The notes under the pieces: generated by a model | The model's input: the letters and a program-made list of their open reading frames with translations, nothing else | Told to the model about the DNA's origin: nothing | The model's database searches: none | From: Cupriavidus sp. WKF15 | GTDB lineage: Bacteria > Pseudomonadota > Gammaproteobacteria > Burkholderiales > Burkholderiaceae | DNA: 64,000 bases | Reading direction: 5' to 3' | NCBI RefSeq assembly: GCF_029278605.1 | Contig: NZ_CP119572.1 | Span: 2,728,001 to 2,792,000 of the forward strand | Shown here: one piece after another, positions 43,229 to 53,005 of the stretch | Numbering within the stretch: position 1 is the first letter of the stretch | Layout of the letters: every line of letters begins with the position of its first letter | Made by a program: the position numbers and the translations under genes

Positions 43229-44790
43229 GACAACCACAACTCCTTTGATACCTGCAAGCGATGGCCCTTGTATTCGACCGAGAGTTCGAGATCGCGGACA
43301 CGCAACGGTGCTGCCGCGATGCTATAGCCATCGTCTTTCGCAACGACCTGCGTCAACGCCTTGGCGCGCAGGAAGTCCATAGCAATATCCTCATTCAGGA
43401 AGAGCGGCCTTTCGCTCGACTGACGGATATAGGCAATTAGTGCGCGATGCGTGTCAATCCGAGTCTGCTCATCCTGCCAGCCATAAGCGTAGCGAGTGGA
43501 GAACGGATGATCGAGATAGCCAAACAATGTGCCGACATCCCGGGCAGAATCAAATGCCTGCTTAAAGATCGCCAGCGGATCGCCTTCCGCCAACATGCAT
43601 TCGCCGTGCAGCATGCACTGCTGGCTGTGACCGACGAAGCCGACCGGCAACCCGGCAAGTTCGCCTCCGCGTGCGAGATTGAATTCGGGATCATTGCGGA
43701 TGATGCCCCCAATGCAACCTTGATAACCTACGTCCGCCAGCGCGTGAAGCGCATAGCCAGGTGACTGGTGGAACGGTGAAACGGCGTAGTGCACATGGTG
43801 TCCTGTCGCCTCACGGATGCGGATAACCGACTGCGAGCCTTCTTGCAACGCGGCCTCGTAACTGCCACCCCAATTTGGGGCATGCGTGGCTGTGTGCGAC
43901 AGAATTGCTCCGCCTTCACGCAGCAGCTCGTGAAGCAGCGGAATGTTGCGGGGATCGGACAGATTGCTCGTGTGAACTGCGAGGCTGAACGGCACGTTCA
44001 TCTCCAGATAGGCGTCCCGCAATGGGCGCGCGGATTCCACGTCCTCGTCGCAATCCAGCCGCGATGTGATCGCAGCATCGTAGCCCCACGGAATCTCGCT
44101 CAAAACTGGTTGGCATGGCAACGTCTCCGCGCGATGGTTCGCGAGAAACGCCTCAACAATTCGCCATTCGAATGAATCGCAAGGCCCGACGGGACGGTTG
44201 AACCACAACACGCTCGCGTCGTCCAACTCCCCCAAAGCCGCATATGAACCGGCCCGAACGCCATCAACACTGACAGCGGCAATTTCATCGGCACCTGCGT
44301 CCATCGCACGAGACACTGCCCAGGGCGAACCATCCGCGCGGATTGCGCCGAAGCCCAAGTTATTCCACTCGTCGGTGAAATCGAACCGTTCGAAGGCTCG
44401 CACCCACTTGGCGCCGCCCAGAATTTTGGCTCGCTCGCCATAGGCCACAGTCGCTGCGCTGGCGCGCCAGGCACGGCTTGGGGCCGACTGGCTTCGGCTC
44501 GCTTCTCGCAGCGACACCGGCCATTCTGCGGATGCCCAGCCGAGACTGTCTGCCAATACACCGGGAACCGTGCCGAAGAGGATCAGCTTCCGGCTCCCGC
44601 CGCGCAGCCATCCGACCAGCAAGTCCCCCCAGGAATCTGCCAAATCGACAGCAGCCAGTATCGGATAACCGGCATCGAGTCCACCATGTCCTGCCAGCGC
44701 GACTTGCGTGCGGCTGACCGATCGGCCCAGTGCCGCGGCAACAAGCCGGCCCGCTGTGCTCGACGGTTGCCCGAACAATACGCCAATCAT
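43225..44790 (-). CDS. Polysaccharide deacetylase-like (NodB homology) protein
   Basis: Protein of 521 residues. The C-terminal half (from about residue 240) has the metal-site pattern of carbohydrate esterase family 4: TSRLDCDED (Asp246, Asp248) and HTATH (His299, His303). The N-terminal 200 residues are of unknown type and resemble a glutamine-amidotransferase-like or flavodoxin-like alpha/beta domain only loosely. There is no signal peptide, so it would act in the cytosol on a lipid-linked or nucleotide-linked acetamido sugar, unlike most secreted deacetylases. It lies between the CapK-like gene (ATGA overlap) and wecB, which makes an N-acetyl sugar. Confidence 0.8.
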   Translation of the reverse strand: MIGVLFGQPSSTAGRLVAAALGRSVSRTQVALAGHGGLDAGYPILAAVDLADSWGDLLVGWLRGGSRKLILFGTVPGVLADSLGWASAEWPVSLREASRSQSAPSRAWRASAATVAYGERAKILGGAKWVRAFERFDFTDEWNNLGFGAIRADGSPWAVSRAMDAGADEIAAVSVDGVRAGSYAALGELDDASVLWFNRPVGPCDSFEWRIVEAFLANHRAETLPCQPVLSEIPWGYDAAITSRLDCDEDVESARPLRDAYLEMNVPFSLAVHTSNLSDPRNIPLLHELLREGGAILSHTATHAPNWGGSYEAALQEGSQSVIRIREATGHHVHYAVSPFHQSPGYALHALADVGYQGCIGGIIRNDPEFNLARGGELAGLPVGFVGHSQQCMLHGECMLAEGDPLAIFKQAFDSARDVGTLFGYLDHPFSTRYAYGWQDEQTRIDTHRALIAYIRQSSERPLFLNEDIAMDFLRAKALTQVVAKDDGYSIAAAPLRVRDLELSVEYKGHRLQVSKELWLS

Positions 44791-46166
44791 GCAGTCACCA
44801 CGTGCCTGAACTTTGCGCGGCTCCCTACGCGCACGAAGTCCTCATGCCCGACGAAGGCAACATCGAATCCCGAAGGCCAAAACGTCCTGAGTTTCTGCCG
44901 AGTCTCGTCCGGATTAGCCCACGGTTCGAGCACCAGCCGCAGCGTCGGTGGCGTTGTGCGCAAATCGATCTGGAACTCCTGAATTCCGCCAACTCGATGA
45001 TCGAGAATGTCCTGAATGTGATGAGTCGGGTAGTCGACACCGTTGATTGGGACGACATCATGGATACGGCCTGTGACGTTGGTCAGAACGAACGCGTCAG
45101 GACGCTCTTCAACGGTAGCAAGGTCGCCGGTGGCATAACGAATCAACGGCATGAGCTTGTTGCGAAAACCGGTAAAGACAAGTTCATGTGCGCCATCAGG
45201 GTTGTCAGAAACCGGCCGACTCTCGGGCCAGCCTTCCGACTCGAGGACCTGCAAGCCCGCTCCGGAACCATTCAATTCATAAGCCATCACGCCGAGTTCG
45301 GCGAGGCCGTAACGATCCACCACGCGGCAACGCAATGCCGACGCAATCAGTTCGCGCGCCTTTGCCTCGAGCAACTCGCCGCTCGACTCGAACACGGCGA
45401 ATGCTTTCCCGCCGCCATACCGACGTTGAACATAGGCAGCCAACGCATGGATCGTTGACGGATGCGCGTGCACGAGATAAGGCTTGCGTCGCTTCAGGGT
45501 TGTCCAGATTTCCTCCAGGCCGACATCATCGATACGGTCGAAGAAGATATTGGTGCGGTTCATTGCGAAGCATTTGAAGTCTTCGCGCGACGGCCATTGC
45601 GGAATTGGATCGTTGGGAAAACGGCAAGCGAAGTGCAGCTCCGAACGATGGCGCCGCTTGCCGATCGCCTGGCGGGCGAAATACGTCACGGCCGAGGAAT
45701 GGTCGGCCGCGGGCTGATCGTAGAAAATTGTGCACGACAGGCCTGTGGACCCCCCCGTCTTGCAAGCGTGATGGCGGACACCCTCAAGCGGCCTTGAGAG
45801 CAACCGGTTGCCTTGCTCTCGGATGATGTCCTTCGTCAGGTAGGGGATCTCCTCGAGTTGACGCACATCATTGACCCTGTCGGGATCGAATGAGAGCGCC
45901 CGGAACAGATCTCGGTAGTACGGCACCTCTGCGCCAGCAAAGCGCAGGATGTCACGCAACCGCTCAAACGCTAAGGCGCGACGTTGCGAGAACGGTAACT
46001 TGTAATGGTTGCGGAGTTCAGCAACCTTCGCGGTCACACTGCGTCGCTCCATATGATGGGCAATCGGATAGGCAACATAGCCGCCCACGATGCCCTTAAC
46101 CAGTTTCAACGGCTGCTGTGCGAGAAAAGTCTCGCCATACTGGAGCAAAGGATGATCAGCTCGCAT
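44787..46166 (-). CDS. CapK/phenylacetate-CoA-ligase-like adenylate-forming protein
   Basis: Protein of 459 residues related to PaaK and to the capsule protein CapK. It has the N-terminal motif AEVPYYRDLF, the nucleotide loop TGGSTGLSCTIFYD, YGLAELGVMAYE (adenylate motif) and the hinge RIHDVV. CapK-type proteins are common in capsule and O-antigen loci but their substrates are mostly unknown; activation of an acyl or amino group to decorate a sugar is plausible. Next to a deacetylase this suggests removal of an acetyl group followed by re-acylation, which is inference. The stop overlaps the deacetylase start. Confidence 0.82.
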   Translation of the reverse strand: MRADHPLLQYGETFLAQQPLKLVKGIVGGYVAYPIAHHMERRSVTAKVAELRNHYKLPFSQRRALAFERLRDILRFAGAEVPYYRDLFRALSFDPDRVNDVRQLEEIPYLTKDIIREQGNRLLSRPLEGVRHHACKTGGSTGLSCTIFYDQPAADHSSAVTYFARQAIGKRRHRSELHFACRFPNDPIPQWPSREDFKCFAMNRTNIFFDRIDDVGLEEIWTTLKRRKPYLVHAHPSTIHALAAYVQRRYGGGKAFAVFESSGELLEAKARELIASALRCRVVDRYGLAELGVMAYELNGSGAGLQVLESEGWPESRPVSDNPDGAHELVFTGFRNKLMPLIRYATGDLATVEERPDAFVLTNVTGRIHDVVPINGVDYPTHHIQDILDHRVGGIQEFQIDLRTTPPTLRLVLEPWANPDETRQKLRTFWPSGFDVAFVGHEDFVRVGSRAKFRHVVTA

Positions 46167-46307
46167 CTTGGTTCAATTGGGGCTTACAACTCACTGCTGG
46201 CGCCTGGCACATACCCGCGACCGCAATCAGTCATGTCATTCAACTCTGCTGTTCCGTGGTCAGCAACATCGCCGCGGGTTCGCCGGTCCTGGCCGTCCGT
46301 CTGGACG

Positions 46308-47063
46308 TCAGACCGCCTCCTGCGCCGTCACTTCTACCTTAGCGGAAACAATCGGGGTATCGGATACGATCCTGCCATGCTGCATCTCGATGCGCCGAGT
46401 GCAAATCCGCTGCACCATGTTCGGATCATGTGAGGCAACGACGAGAATCGATGCATTGTCAACCAGCGCCGCGAGCCGCTTCTCAGCCTTCTCGGCAAAA
46501 GCGGCATCACCGACACTCAACCATTCATCCATGATCAGGATGTCAGCCTCGACACTCGTCGATATGGCGAACGCAAGGCGCAGCATCATGCCGCTCGAAT
46601 ACGTCCGCACCGGCAAGTTCAGGTATTCATCCAACTCGCTGAAATCGGCAATCTCATCGATCTTGCTGCGGATCTTTGCGGGCTTCAGGCCATCAAGAAT
46701 GCCGCGAAGATAAATGTTTTCGAAGCCTGTTGCATCAGGGTCTAGCCCCATCGACACGTCGAGCAGCGAGGCAATTTTGCCTTGTGTTTCCAGCACACCG
46801 CTCACGGGCGCGTAGACTCCAGACAGGGTGCGCAACAGCGTGGTCTTGCCAGAGCCATTGTGACCAACCAAAGCTATTCGCTCGCCGTCACCAAAGCGAA
46901 AACTCAGTTGATCCAGCGCTGTTACTACCGCGTGATTGCCCGCATCCCGACCGATCCGGCCTCCGGTCGTGAGGTTCAACACGGTCTTCTTGAGTGAACG
47001 ATGCGAGTTTTCGTAGATGGGAAACGAAACCGAGATTTCCCGGGCACTGATATATGAACTCAC
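46308..47063 (-). CDS. wzt: Polysaccharide ABC exporter, ATP-binding protein
   Basis: ATPase of 251 residues energising glycan export through Wzm. Walker A GHNGSGKTTL, signature SSGMMLRLAF and Walker B ILIMDEW are intact. It lacks the extra C-terminal carbohydrate-binding domain that some Wzt proteins use to recognise a terminal modification, so export is probably coupled to synthesis without such a cap (known principle, inferred here). Start taken as GTG 47063, 4 bases after the wzm stop; a GTG at 47087 overlapping wzm is the alternative. Neither has a strong ribosome site. Downstream lie 140 bases without clear features. Confidence 0.92.
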   Translation of the reverse strand: MSSYISAREISVSFPIYENSHRSLKKTVLNLTTGGRIGRDAGNHAVVTALDQLSFRFGDGERIALVGHNGSGKTTLLRTLSGVYAPVSGVLETQGKIASLLDVSMGLDPDATGFENIYLRGILDGLKPAKIRSKIDEIADFSELDEYLNLPVRTYSSGMMLRLAFAISTSVEADILIMDEWLSVGDAAFAEKAEKRLAALVDNASILVVASHDPNMVQRICTRRIEMQHGRIVSDTPIVSAKVEVTAQEAV

Positions 47064-47067
47064 GGTG

Positions 47068-47904
47068 TCAAAGCCAGTAAGGAACACGGTTGCGATAACG
47101 GCGCATCAGCAACTGTGCGACCGCAAAACCAAACACCAGCAGACCGATTGACCATGCCCATGACTCCCAATGGACGGGGCGCCCGGTGATCGGTGCACGA
47201 ACCGTTTCGATCAGGTGGTACAGCGGGTTGTACTCCGCCACCCAACTGCGCTCTTTCAGAATCTCCGGTGACCACATCACCGGCGTGAAGAAAAACACCA
47301 CCTGAATCAGATTGCCAATAATCGGGGGAATATCGCGGAACCGAGCACACAAAACACCGAGCGCAACCCCAAACCAGATGCCGTGCAGTAACAACAGCGC
47401 GAGAGCCAGCGGCACCAACAGGAATTCCCAAGTCGGCCAGTGACCAAACGCAATCAGCACGATCACCACGACCGGCAAGCTATGCAACAAGATCGCGAAA
47501 TTGCGCCAGGCGATCCGGCAGACATGAATGGTCAGCGGAATCCGAACTTGTTTGATCAGATACGCCGCCCCAATGAACGACAAGCAGCCTTCGTTGGCGA
47601 CGGCACCGATGAACTGCCAAACCACCAATCCAACGGCCAAGTATGGAAGATAGTCGCGAATTTCCTGGTGCAGCAGCGTTGAATACAGCGCCCCGAGTAC
47701 CAAGACCATGATTGCCGTGCTGAGCGTGAACCAGAATGGCCCGATGACCGAGCGTCGATACCGCTGCTTGATGTCATGCCAGCCCAGGGTTCCCCAGATC
47801 CGCGCCGAACGAATGCCTACGATCAGGTCGTCGTTCCCAGCATGCTCCGCGAGATACTTCTCCGAGCGTCCAGCTACTGCTATATCCATATCAGATACGT
47901 CCAT
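47068..47904 (-). CDS. wzm: Polysaccharide ABC exporter, permease
   Basis: Inner-membrane protein of 278 residues, ABC-2 type, with about six helices. WHDIKQRYRRSVIGPFW before the first helix is the family landmark, and a late VVFFFTPVMWSPE segment precedes the last helices. With Wzt it exports a completed lipid-linked polysaccharide. Start ATG 47904 overlaps the manC end by 14 bases with GAGG upstream; ATG 47889 is possible. Its place after nucleotide-sugar genes and before glycosyltransferases is the usual order of ABC-dependent O-antigen or capsule loci. Confidence 0.93.
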   Translation of the reverse strand: MDVSDMDIAVAGRSEKYLAEHAGNDDLIVGIRSARIWGTLGWHDIKQRYRRSVIGPFWFTLSTAIMVLVLGALYSTLLHQEIRDYLPYLAVGLVVWQFIGAVANEGCLSFIGAAYLIKQVRIPLTIHVCRIAWRNFAILLHSLPVVVIVLIAFGHWPTWEFLLVPLALALLLLHGIWFGVALGVLCARFRDIPPIIGNLIQVVFFFTPVMWSPEILKERSWVAEYNPLYHLIETVRAPITGRPVHWESWAWSIGLLVFGFAVAQLLMRRYRNRVPYWL

Positions 47905-49306
47905 ACACGTCCTCGAAGCGGACGATGTCGTCCTCCCCGAGGTAGTCTCCGCTTTGCACTTCGATCATGATGAGATCGACAACACCCGGGTTCTCCAGGC
48001 GGTGCTTGTGTCCCGCGGGGATATAGGTTGATTCATCCGTGGCGACCAGAAACGATTTCTCGCCGTTGACCACTTTCGCAGTGCCTCGCACCACGATCCA
48101 GTGTTCGCTGCGGTGGTGATGCATTTGCAGGCTCAGGCTCGCACCTGGCTTCACCTCGATCCGCTTGATCTTGAAACGCGGACCTTCTTCGAGCACAGTG
48201 TAGGCGCCCCAAGGTCGGCGCACGGTGCGATGCAGCTTGTAGGCATCGTGGTCGCGTTTTTTCAGTTCACCGTAGATGTGCTTTACATCCTGCGTGCGAT
48301 CCTTGTGAGCGATCAGCAACGCGTCCGGCGTATCGACCACAACGAGATTCTCGACACCTACCGCACCAACCAGGCGCTCACGACTCATCACGAAACAATT
48401 TTCGACGTCGTACATGACCACGTCTCCGTCGATCCGGTTTCCACGCGCGTCGGCCTTCTGAAGGTCGCCAAGCGCCTTCCATGAGCCAATATCGCTCCAT
48501 CCAATGCTGCAAGGCACCACCGAGGCACGCTCACATTTTTCCATTACGGCGTAGTCCAGCGACTCCTCCGGTACCGCACGAAAGGCGACGGCATCCAAGT
48601 CGATTTGGGTCCACTCGGGGCCGGCTGCGACATGCGACCGTTCTATGCATTCGGTAGCGGCGGCGAGAATGTCCGGCCGGTGCTGATATAGCTCGCGGAG
48701 GATGCTGCCGGCCGTAAAACAGAACATGCCGGAGTTCCACAGGAATCGCCCCGAAGCAAGATATTCCTGAGCTTTTTCCAGCGTTGGCTTCTCCACGAAA
48801 CGCATGACCTTTGTATCATCTGCCTCGATGTAGCCAAAGCCGGTTTCTGGCGAATCCGGCTGGATCCCGAAGGTGACGATCTGACCATCGCGCGCAAGCA
48901 CTTCGGCACGTTCAACAGCATCAGCGAATGCTGCTTGATCGGCGACTAGGTGATCGGCGGCCAACACAAGCAGGACTTGGTCGTCACCGAAAGTATCGGC
49001 TACATGCCGCGCCGTTACGGCAATCGCAGCTGCGGTATTGCGCCCAGTGGGCTCCAGCAGAAACGACGTGCGAACACCATCGATGCTGACTTCCCTATAC
49101 TCGTCGACTGTCTTGAAGAAAAGTTCGCGATTGGTCACCGTGATGACATGCGCGACCTCCGGTAAGCCCGCCGCCCGAAGATAAGCCTTCTGCAGCAGAC
49201 TCTGCCCATCCGCGAGCCGGATAAAAGGCTTCGGGTGGTGTTCGCGCGATACCGGCCAGAGCCGGGAACCAGCGCCACCGCTCAGAATGATTGGGATCAG
49301 ACTCAC
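47891..49306 (-). CDS. manC: Mannose-1-phosphate guanylyltransferase/mannose-6-phosphate isomerase
   Basis: Bifunctional type II enzyme of 471 residues giving GDP-mannose. The nucleotidyltransferase half begins IPIILSGGAGSRLWPVSRE with HPKPF and later VEKPTLEKA. The C-terminal cupin half has RPWGAYTVLEEGPRFKIK and HHRSEHWIVVRGTA, the PMI metal-site region. GTG 49306 was chosen because GAGGAAGAT precedes it and the conserved part starts at once; the longer frame is not conserved-looking. Mannose-1-phosphate would come from the mutase at 8309-9694, encoded far away in the window. Confidence 0.94.
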   Translation of the reverse strand: MSLIPIILSGGAGSRLWPVSREHHPKPFIRLADGQSLLQKAYLRAAGLPEVAHVITVTNRELFFKTVDEYREVSIDGVRTSFLLEPTGRNTAAAIAVTARHVADTFGDDQVLLVLAADHLVADQAAFADAVERAEVLARDGQIVTFGIQPDSPETGFGYIEADDTKVMRFVEKPTLEKAQEYLASGRFLWNSGMFCFTAGSILRELYQHRPDILAAATECIERSHVAAGPEWTQIDLDAVAFRAVPEESLDYAVMEKCERASVVPCSIGWSDIGSWKALGDLQKADARGNRIDGDVVMYDVENCFVMSRERLVGAVGVENLVVVDTPDALLIAHKDRTQDVKHIYGELKKRDHDAYKLHRTVRRPWGAYTVLEEGPRFKIKRIEVKPGASLSLQMHHHRSEHWIVVRGTAKVVNGEKSFLVATDESTYIPAGHKHRLENPGVVDLIMIEVQSGDYLGEDDIVRFEDVYGRI

Positions 49307-49346
49307 ATCTTCCTCGCTACCAACGTCAGGCTGAAAGAGGGCAAAC

Positions 49347-49904
49347 TCAAACTGCGCCTTCGTAAACTTCCGCCGCGTCGAAATGCTGGCCGGCGGCATC
49401 CTTCGCCGCCAGCATCGGATCGGCTACTGGCCATTCAATCGATAATGTCGGATCATTCCACACAATGCTGCGCTCGAACTCCTGATACCAGTAGTCGGTA
49501 GTCTTGTACAGAAACTCCGCGTAATCCGAAGTCACGACAAAACCATGGGCAAATCCCTCAGGCACCCACAATTGGCGCTTATTCTCGGCGGAAAGTGTGA
49601 CGCCCACCCATTTGCCAAATGTCGGGGATCGCCTGCGGATATCTACGGCGACATCAAAGACCTCACCAGCCACCACGCGCACGAGCTTACCTTGCGGGTT
49701 CTTAATTTGATAATGCAGACCTCGCAAAACGCCCCGCGCTGAACGCGAATGGTTGTCCTGCACGAATGTCCGCTGCACACCAGTCGCTTCCTCGAACTGG
49801 CGAGCGTTGAAGCTCTCGAAAAAAAACCCGCGGTCGTCACCGAACACCTTGGGCTCGATAATCATAACGTCCGGAATCGCGGTGCGAATGACGTTCAGAC
49901 TCAT
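49347..49904 (-). CDS. rfbC: dTDP-4-dehydrorhamnose 3,5-epimerase
   Basis: Cupin enzyme of 185 residues, third step of dTDP-L-rhamnose synthesis. It shows [13 protein letters not shown], the catalytic-His segment [20 protein letters not shown] and [12 protein letters not shown], all standard for RmlC. Its ATG overlaps the rfbA stop as ATGA. The four rhamnose genes are in the order B-D-A-C on the minus strand. Confidence 0.96.
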   Translation of the reverse strand: MSLNVIRTAIPDVMIIEPKVFGDDRGFFFESFNARQFEEATGVQRTFVQDNHSRSARGVLRGLHYQIKNPQGKLVRVVAGEVFDVAVDIRRRSPTFGKWVGVTLSAENKRQLWVPEGFAHGFVVTSDYAEFLYKTTDYWYQEFERSIVWNDPTLSIEWPVADPMLAAKDAAGQHFDAAEVYEGAV

Positions 49905-50779
49905 TTGATGGACTCCGAGATGATTTGCTGCAGGTACTTGCCGTAGCCATTTTTCGACAGCGGGGTGGCCAATGCTTCAACCTCCTCGGCGCTGATCCAC
50001 TTACTTCGGAACGCAATTTCTTCCGGGCAGGCAACCATAAGCCCCTGCCGGTGCTGCAGTGTTGCGATAAAGCTAGCCGCCTCCAGCAACGACTCATGCG
50101 TCCCGGTATCCAGCCATGCATACCCCCGGCCCATGATTTCCACGTCCAACCGCGCCATCTCCAGATAGCGCTTGTTGACGTCAGTGATTTCCAGCTCGCC
50201 ACGCGGCGACGGCTTGATGTCCGCCGCGATATCGCAAACCTGGTTGTCGTAAAAGTAGAGTCCGGTCACCGCGTAATTGGAACGCGGCTTCACCGGCTTC
50301 TCTTCCAGGGACAGCGCTCGGAATTTTTCATCAAACTCAACAACACCGTAACGCTCAGGATCCTGAACGTGATAGGCAAAAACCGTGGCGCCTCTCGACT
50401 GTTCCGTCGCGCGGGCAAGCTGACTGACGAGGTCGTGCCCATGAAAAATGTTGTCGCCAAGAATCAGCGTCGATGGATCATTGCCGATGAATTCGCGACC
50501 GATGATGAACGCCTGCGCCAAGCCGTCCGGTGACGGCTGCACGGCATACTGCAGATTGATGCCCCACTTGCTTCCGTCCCCCAGCATGTCGGAAAAGCGT
50601 GGCGTATCTTCCGGCGTGGAGATAATCAAAATGTCCCGAATCCCCGCCAGCATTAGCGTGGAAAGCGGGTAGTAAATCATCGGCTTGTCATAAACCGGCA
50701 GCAGCTGCTTGGAAACAGACCGCGTGATGGGATAGAGCCGCGTGCCGGAACCCCCGGCCAGGATGATGCCTTTGCGCAT
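49901..50779 (-). CDS. rfbA: Glucose-1-phosphate thymidylyltransferase
   Basis: Enzyme of 292 residues, first step of dTDP-L-rhamnose synthesis. N-terminal [16 protein letters not shown] is the nucleotide-binding signature, with [26 protein letters not shown] and [20 protein letters not shown]. Length matches the family exactly when the start is ATG 50779; the frame upstream runs inside rfbD and is not coding. The gap to rfbD is 11 bases. Confidence 0.96.
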   Translation of the reverse strand: MRKGIILAGGSGTRLYPITRSVSKQLLPVYDKPMIYYPLSTLMLAGIRDILIISTPEDTPRFSDMLGDGSKWGINLQYAVQPSPDGLAQAFIIGREFIGNDPSTLILGDNIFHGHDLVSQLARATEQSRGATVFAYHVQDPERYGVVEFDEKFRALSLEEKPVKPRSNYAVTGLYFYDNQVCDIAADIKPSPRGELEITDVNKRYLEMARLDVEIMGRGYAWLDTGTHESLLEAASFIATLQHRQGLMVACPEEIAFRSKWISAEEVEALATPLSKNGYGKYLQQIISESIK

Positions 50780-50790
50780 ATTGACCACTT

Positions 50791-51705
50791 TTACGGAAGG
50801 ATCTGATCCAGCAGGAAATGCACACCCTGCTTCCAGTCCGGTAGATGAATGCCGAAAGTTTCCCGCAGTCGCGTGGTGTCCAGTCGCGAATTGGACGGAC
50901 GCGGTGCCGGCAGCGGATAGGCCGTAGCAGGAATAGCTTCGATTTGTTCGGGATCGGCCTTGAGTTCCACACCGCGTGCTTTCGCGTAGCGAAGCACTTC
51001 CGTGGCGTAGGCGTGCCAAGTCGTTTCGCCTGCTGCGGCCAAGTGGTAGACGCCGCTCGCAAAGGCCTGACGATCCCCGGCCAACCAGTGACGAGCCACG
51101 ATCTGTGCGGTGACGTCAGCAATGAGAGATGCCGTAGTCGGTACGCCAAACTGGTCGGCAATGACCCGCAAGCTGTCGCGTTCCTTGCCCAGGCGCAACA
51201 TGGTCTTGGCAAAGTTGCCACCATGGGCACCCGCCACCCAGCAAGTACGCAGCACCAAAGCCTGCGCGCCCGTGGCAGCAATGGCCTGCTCGCCAGCCAG
51301 CTTGCTCTTGCCGTAGACGGATTGCGGATTGACGGCATCGGTTTCGACGTAAGCGCCGTCCTTGGTGCCGTCGAAAACGTAGTCGGTCGAATAGTGCACC
51401 AGCAGACTGCCCAGCGCCTTGGCCTCTTCAGCCAGGACGCCGGCTGCTGTGCCATTGATGGCAAAAGCAAGTTCAGTCTCGGTTTCCGCCTTGTCCACAG
51501 CGGTATATGCTGCGGGATTGACGATCACATCGGGGCGATATTCACGCACGACGCGGCGCAATTCATCGGCGCGGGTCAAGTCGCAGGCCGCGCGATCCAG
51601 TGCCACCACGTTGCCGAGCGGCGCCAGGCTGCGGCGCAACTCGAATCCCACTTGCCCGTTGCAACCCGTGACGAGAAGAGTCGGCACCACCGGATTACGC
51701 TGCAT
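50791..51705 (-). CDS. rfbD: dTDP-4-dehydrorhamnose reductase
   Basis: SDR enzyme of 304 residues that completes dTDP-L-rhamnose. Rossmann motif [46 protein letters not shown] and the Tyr-Lys pair in [11 protein letters not shown] are all present. The start at ATG 51705 overlaps the rfbB end by 11 bases; a more distal start at 51735 would add ten residues that are unlike the family. Confidence 0.95.
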   Translation of the reverse strand: MQRNPVVPTLLVTGCNGQVGFELRRSLAPLGNVVALDRAACDLTRADELRRVVREYRPDVIVNPAAYTAVDKAETETELAFAINGTAAGVLAEEAKALGSLLVHYSTDYVFDGTKDGAYVETDAVNPQSVYGKSKLAGEQAIAATGAQALVLRTCWVAGAHGGNFAKTMLRLGKERDSLRVIADQFGVPTTASLIADVTAQIVARHWLAGDRQAFASGVYHLAAAGETTWHAYATEVLRYAKARGVELKADPEQIEAIPATAYPLPAPRPSNSRLDTTRLRETFGIHLPDWKQGVHFLLDQILP

Positions 51706-52759
51706 ATTGCTTTGCCACCCAGTTCCGGTATTCACCAGACATCACGTCCTGCACCCATGCCTGGTTGTCGAGATACCACTGCACTGTCTTGCGCAGCCCC
51801 GTCTCAAATGTTTCAGCCGGCTTCCAACCCAATTCGCGTTCCAGCTTGCGGGCATCGATCGCGTAGCGACGATCGTGTCCCGGACGATCCTTCACGAAGG
51901 TGATCTGGTCGCGATAGGAGCCCGCAGTCTTGGGCTTGAGTTCATCCAGCAAATCGCAGAGCGTGTGTACGACATCGAGGTTGGTCTTCTCGTTCCAGCC
52001 ACCGACGTTATAAGTTTCGCCGAGTCGGCCGCGAGCCAGCACCTCACGGATAGCCGAGCAGTGATCGCCCACATAGAGCCAGTCACGCACGTTTAGGCCA
52101 TCGCCATACACCGGCAGCGGCTTTCCGCCCAGCGCATTGGCGATGATCAGCGGGATCAGCTTCTCCGGGAAATGATACGGCCCGTAGTTGTTCGAGCAGT
52201 TCGTCGTCACAACCGGCAGGCCGTAGGTGTGATGGTAGGCGCGGACCAGGTGGTCCGAGGCGGCCTTGGAGGCCGAGTACGGGCTGTTGGGCGCGTACGG
52301 AGTGGTCTCCGAGAATTGAGGATCGGTCTCGCTCAGCGAGCCGAACACTTCGTCCGTAGAGACGTGGAGGAAGCGGAACGCAGACTTGGCCGGCTCATCC
52401 AGCGCCCCCCAGTAGGCGCGAGCGGCCTCCAGCAGGGTGAACGTGCCAACGATGTTGGTCTGGATGAATTCGCCAGGGCCGTGGATGGAGCGGTCAACGT
52501 GACTTTCGGCCGCAAAGTGAACCACTGCGCGCGGCTTGTAGGTAGCGAACAGCTTGTCCAGCGCGGCGCGGTCGCAGATATCCGTCTGCGAAAAAACGTG
52601 ACGAGTGTCATCTTCGAGCGACGCCAGCGTCTTGCGGTTGCCCGCATACGTCAGCTTGTCGACGTTGACGACGCCGTCGGCGGCCTTATCCTGCAGCCAT
52701 GCCAGAACGAAGTTGGCACCAATGAAACCGGCACCCCCTGTGACCAAAATATGCGACAA
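51695..52759 (-). CDS. rfbB: dTDP-glucose 4,6-dehydratase
   Basis: Extended SDR of 354 residues, second step of dTDP-L-rhamnose synthesis. Motifs: [46 protein letters not shown], the catalytic Tyr-x3-Lys in [10 protein letters not shown] and [14 protein letters not shown]. It is the first gene of the long minus-strand run that reaches 26601, so its upstream region probably contains the main promoter of the O-antigen/capsule cluster. Confidence 0.97.
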   Translation of the reverse strand: MSHILVTGGAGFIGANFVLAWLQDKAADGVVNVDKLTYAGNRKTLASLEDDTRHVFSQTDICDRAALDKLFATYKPRAVVHFAAESHVDRSIHGPGEFIQTNIVGTFTLLEAARAYWGALDEPAKSAFRFLHVSTDEVFGSLSETDPQFSETTPYAPNSPYSASKAASDHLVRAYHHTYGLPVVTTNCSNNYGPYHFPEKLIPLIIANALGGKPLPVYGDGLNVRDWLYVGDHCSAIREVLARGRLGETYNVGGWNEKTNLDVVHTLCDLLDELKPKTAGSYRDQITFVKDRPGHDRRYAIDARKLERELGWKPAETFETGLRKTVQWYLDNQAWVQDVMSGEYRNWVAKQYAA

Positions 52760-53005
52760 AACTAGCTCCCTGCTCTCGATATGTTCCGATTACCCGACAA
52801 ATGCCGAGCGCCCACCTTGTCCTCGTGGGGGACGGCGGGGCGTTAAGTACCTGCAGAAGTCGCGGTATTCTATCCGACTGTATGGGCTCACCGGCCGATA
52901 GCCGGAGTCTTTTTGTAGCCTGTTGTAACGATTCGGCAGATTGCCGGTCACTTCTCTACAAATAGCGACGATTTTTTTCTTCTGCTCCGCGGACACAAGC
53001 ATAAA
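52760..53005. promoter_or_regulatory. Divergent promoter region of rfbB and apaH
   Basis: Region of 246 bases. On the minus strand TAGAAT (52867-52872) could be the -10 of rfbB, with no convincing -35. A 5-bp stem CCGGC/GCCGG with loop CGATA at 52891-52905 is followed four bases later by TTTTT (+ strand), a weak terminator or leader hairpin upstream of apaH. No ops/JUMPstart element was recognised. Confidence 0.35.

Noticed and set aside
52891..52914. Stem-loop with TTTTT as a terminator
   Set aside because: The stem has only 5 bp, the T run is four bases away, and no + strand gene ends there; mentioned only in the intergenic entry.
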